The notes under the pieces: generated by a model
What the model was told of the DNA's origin: nothing
What the model saw: the letters and a program-made list of their open reading frames with translations, nothing else
Databases searched by the model: none
Source: Rhea pennata
Taxonomy: Eukaryota; Chordata; Aves; Rheiformes; Rheidae
Assembly: GCF_028389875.1 (NCBI RefSeq)
Contig: NC_084670.1
Location: 10,077,383 to 10,141,382, forward strand
Direction: 5' to 3'
Length of the DNA stretch: 64,000 nt
Shown here: positions 61,708 to 64,000 of the stretch, piece by piece
Position numbering within the stretch: position 1 is the stretch's first letter
Layout: every line of letters starts with the position of its first letter
Program-made: the position numbers and the translations under genes

Positions 61708-62004
61708 AGCAACTGATCAAGCAAGGAGGTATTGGAGGGGGTGAAATCAAGAAAACATGTCTCAAAGTAGACCAGGAAAGAGTCCTATTGTGCAGCTACT
61801 TCAAGTCCTCTTTCTTTCAAAGATTTGAAACATGAGTTATCAATATAAAACTTCAAGAGCAATACAATTCGGCAAAACTATATAGTTAAGGAAAAGCATT
61901 TCCACAGACATTTCCCTGATCTTATACTGTTTCTAACAGGGTCTTTGGGACTTCAGTTCTGATGGTGGAAGCTGAACACATACACACCTTTTAATAATAA
62001 AAAA

Positions 62005-62034
62005 TATACATATATATATACACACACACACACA
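62005..62034 (+). repeat. (TA)n(CA)n compound microsatellite
   Basis: A TA array runs directly into a CA array. Confidence 0.95.
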
Positions 62035-62095
62035 CCATCTGTCTATACGTAAAAATATCCCTTATGACAGACATAATCATAGGCCAAGCACTTGC

Positions 62096-64000
62096 ATTAA
62101 GCCACAAAACAATTTATTGGATATTCAAATTCTTTGTACAGTTTTGCTGCAAAACGGGCACAACATGTTGGTGTATTACCTTTAATCTTCATTTCAATCA
62201 TTAAGTCCAACTTGAAAAAATTGGCAATACACTTAATGGCATCTTCAATAAATAAAATGACAAAAAAATCTAGTCTTCGCACAGACACAGTACAATCCAC
62301 TCCAAATTCAATATTGCCAAAAACTTTTTCCAAAAGCTTGCTCTATTTTCTTTTCTTTTTTTGGTTTCAGCACTTAAATACACAGAAAAGTATATGATGA
62401 TAAAACAGATAATATATTCTGAGCAAAACTTGTAAAAAATCCAGTATCTTAGAAATAAAAGAAAATCTCTCTCTGAGCAGAGAATCCAGTTTCAAGCTTT
62501 TCCACAAAAATTCTGATTTTAACCATTATATCAAAAATGTAGTTTCACTGGATCCTATCCTATGTCAGTATACTTATACAACTGGAATTAAATTCCGTGA
62601 TTCTTAAGGGGAAATTCATAAAGCGAAAGCATTAGCCTCCCAAACTCACAAAAGCAGTGATGGTCCATATTTTGTGTAGTAGTAAATGTGGTATTTGTGC
62701 TCAGTACATTGTTTGTACCACTGCTGTACTGGAAAAAAATATGGTCATAATCTCTTTGCTTCTGTATCCATCTCTCCTTCCCAGTCCAACAATCCTAAGA
62801 ACCTCAGTGAAATGAGAAGCCATGCAAATATAAATTTGCCTATGTGGATGGGATTGCAGGATGAGGACCAATATGCCTGATTGCAATCAGAAGTTAGACT
62901 TAATTCAAGCTGACTTTCTCTAAATAGGATTTTAAAGAAAAGTTGAATCTCAAGATTTCCAAATTGCATTTCCCTGTAATTTACGTCTATTAGCATATCA
63001 CAAATCAATTACAGCGTCAGTTAATGTAGCAGTAACAACCCTACCATTAAAATTAGTTAAAATAGCCATCTTCAAACATTCTGGGGTTTACTTCAGTGAA
63101 AACTTAACTTAGGGAATGCAAGGAATGCATGATTTGGCCCCCATAGACCTTTGCGTATTGAAGCTGTATGGGGAAAAAGAGTCACTTTAAACAGAAAGCA
63201 GAATTATTCCACAGCTGTGCAAGCATTTAAAAAAATGCTTCTTTTCAACTAGTTACCTGCTTATCCCAACTATTAGTTATGCTGACTGTACTTCCCTTAT
63301 TCAAGAGAATGCAGTAAAGAAGGACCTGATCTGTTTATGGAAATTGAACTTTTTTTTTTTAAATGCAGATATCTTCCCCCCAGCTAACTATATCCTTAAC
63401 CAAAGTGCAATAATTTACAATATCCTTTCAAACAAACAACTATTAAAATAATACAATTTTAGGGAAATAAATTCACAAGTTTAACCATAGAAATATTTCT
63501 TCGGGTAATAAACTTTAAAGTAGTCAGTAACACAGTATTTCAATAATAATACAGAAAATCCCTTCCACTGGTAACAAAAGACAACTATTATAAGATTATT
63601 TATTACACAATATTTAAGAGTTGTTCCACCTTGTAAAGACCATACGATAATTAAGAGTGTAACCATCATCCCAAATGAGTACAGAGACACTGATCTGACT
63701 TTGAAACAATATTCTTAAGCTTTTGCAAACAAAGACAAGGAAAAGGCCAGGGCCATGTTATCTGGGTACTCAAGAACTTACAAGGCAGTTTAAACCCAGA
63801 ATTATAAGAAAGCACCACTTTCTATGAAATACTTTATATGCCTATTGCTGAACAGCATATTAAATAGTTTTATGACAACTGCTAGAATAGATTCTCATAC
63901 TAAATGTAGTTTGATTCACAGAACTCATGTCTGGAGGTAACTGAGAAATGAGTGGCAAAATTATTCTTGGAAAAAATAATGTCTCCTAAATTTGGTCCAA
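62096..64000 (-). other. Putative 3' UTR of an upstream gene, possibly CMPK1 (partial)
   Basis: The segment is AT-rich and lacks convincing open frames. It ends on the minus strand at a well-formed poly(A) site (AATAAA at 62113-62118). In mammals CMPK1 lies upstream of FOXE3 in the same orientation, so its terminal 3' UTR is expected at this side. No CMPK1 coding residue lies in the window, so this rests on synteny and the poly(A) site only. It could equally be ordinary AT-rich intergenic DNA. Confidence 0.35.
62113..62118 (-). terminator. Polyadenylation signal AATAAA on the minus strand
   Basis: The minus strand reads CTGTACAAAG (a UGUA element), then CCAATAAATTG, then TTTTGTGGC as a GT-rich downstream element. 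Cleavage would be near 62096. The three-part layout is better than an isolated hexamer. Confidence 0.45.

Larger units (their letters stand above)
49659..62095. other. Intergenic DNA upstream of FOXE3 (third part)
   Basis: No coding exon is recognised. It holds a small CpG patch at about 49960-50160, a MIR-like fragment at 56211, A/C-rich simple sequence at 61643-61707 and a TA/CA microsatellite at 62005-62034. It becomes increasingly AT-rich to the right. Confidence 0.5.

Noticed and set aside
1-64000. CRISPR arrays, operons, phage or plasmid modules, tRNA or rRNA genes
   Set aside because: None was seen. The content is that of a vertebrate chromosome; the periodic sequences present are microsatellites and homopolymers without spacer-repeat structure.

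Overview
The window looks like a stretch of vertebrate chromosome, most probably avian. It carries two intronless forkhead genes with extremely GC-rich, CpG-dense bodies and long G/C homopolymers. The rest is compact non-coding DNA with few repeats. Those repeats include CR1 LINE 3' ends in both orientations, scattered MIR-like fragments and two palindromic elements. There are no bacterial-style operons, no CRISPR array, and no phage or IS element.

Layout. All recognised coding sequence is on the minus strand. FOXD2 (CDS 3650-4966, 438 aa) has a TATA box at 5438-5443 and a likely poly(A) signal at 2626-2631. About 20 kb upstream in the direction of transcription lies FOXE3 (CDS 23370-24566, 398 aa), with a TATA box at 24754-24761 and a likely poly(A) signal at 22730-22735. 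FOXE3 followed by FOXD2 in the same direction is the order I know for the human 1p33 cluster, so this is the orthologous block. In mammals the next gene upstream of FOXE3 is CMPK1 in the same orientation. The AT-rich 62.1-64 kb segment has a well-formed minus-strand poly(A) site and could be the end of its 3' UTR, but no CMPK1 coding exon is inside the window.

Region by region: 1-2607, non-coding, GC-rich with long G runs and one regulatory-looking block. 2608-5460, the FOXD2 transcription unit. 5465-9740, upstream CpG-rich DNA and two low-repeat blocks that read like conserved enhancers. 9741-22717, intergenic, with a palindromic element at 15.9 kb and two small CpG-rich patches. 22718-24761, the FOXE3 transcription unit. 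24765-62095, a gene-free stretch of about 37 kb with CR1, MIR-like and microsatellite sequence. 62096-64000, a putative 3' UTR.

Function. Both proteins are forkhead transcription factors with a complete winged-helix domain and a C-terminal eh1-like (Groucho/TLE-type) motif. FOXD2 is known in mesenchyme, kidney and neural-crest derivatives, and FOXE3 in lens epithelium. The large intergenic space probably holds their enhancers. I found no sign of an undescribed molecular system. The items worth checking are regulatory and structural: unusual homopolymers in the transcripts, candidate conserved non-coding blocks, and ancient repeats.
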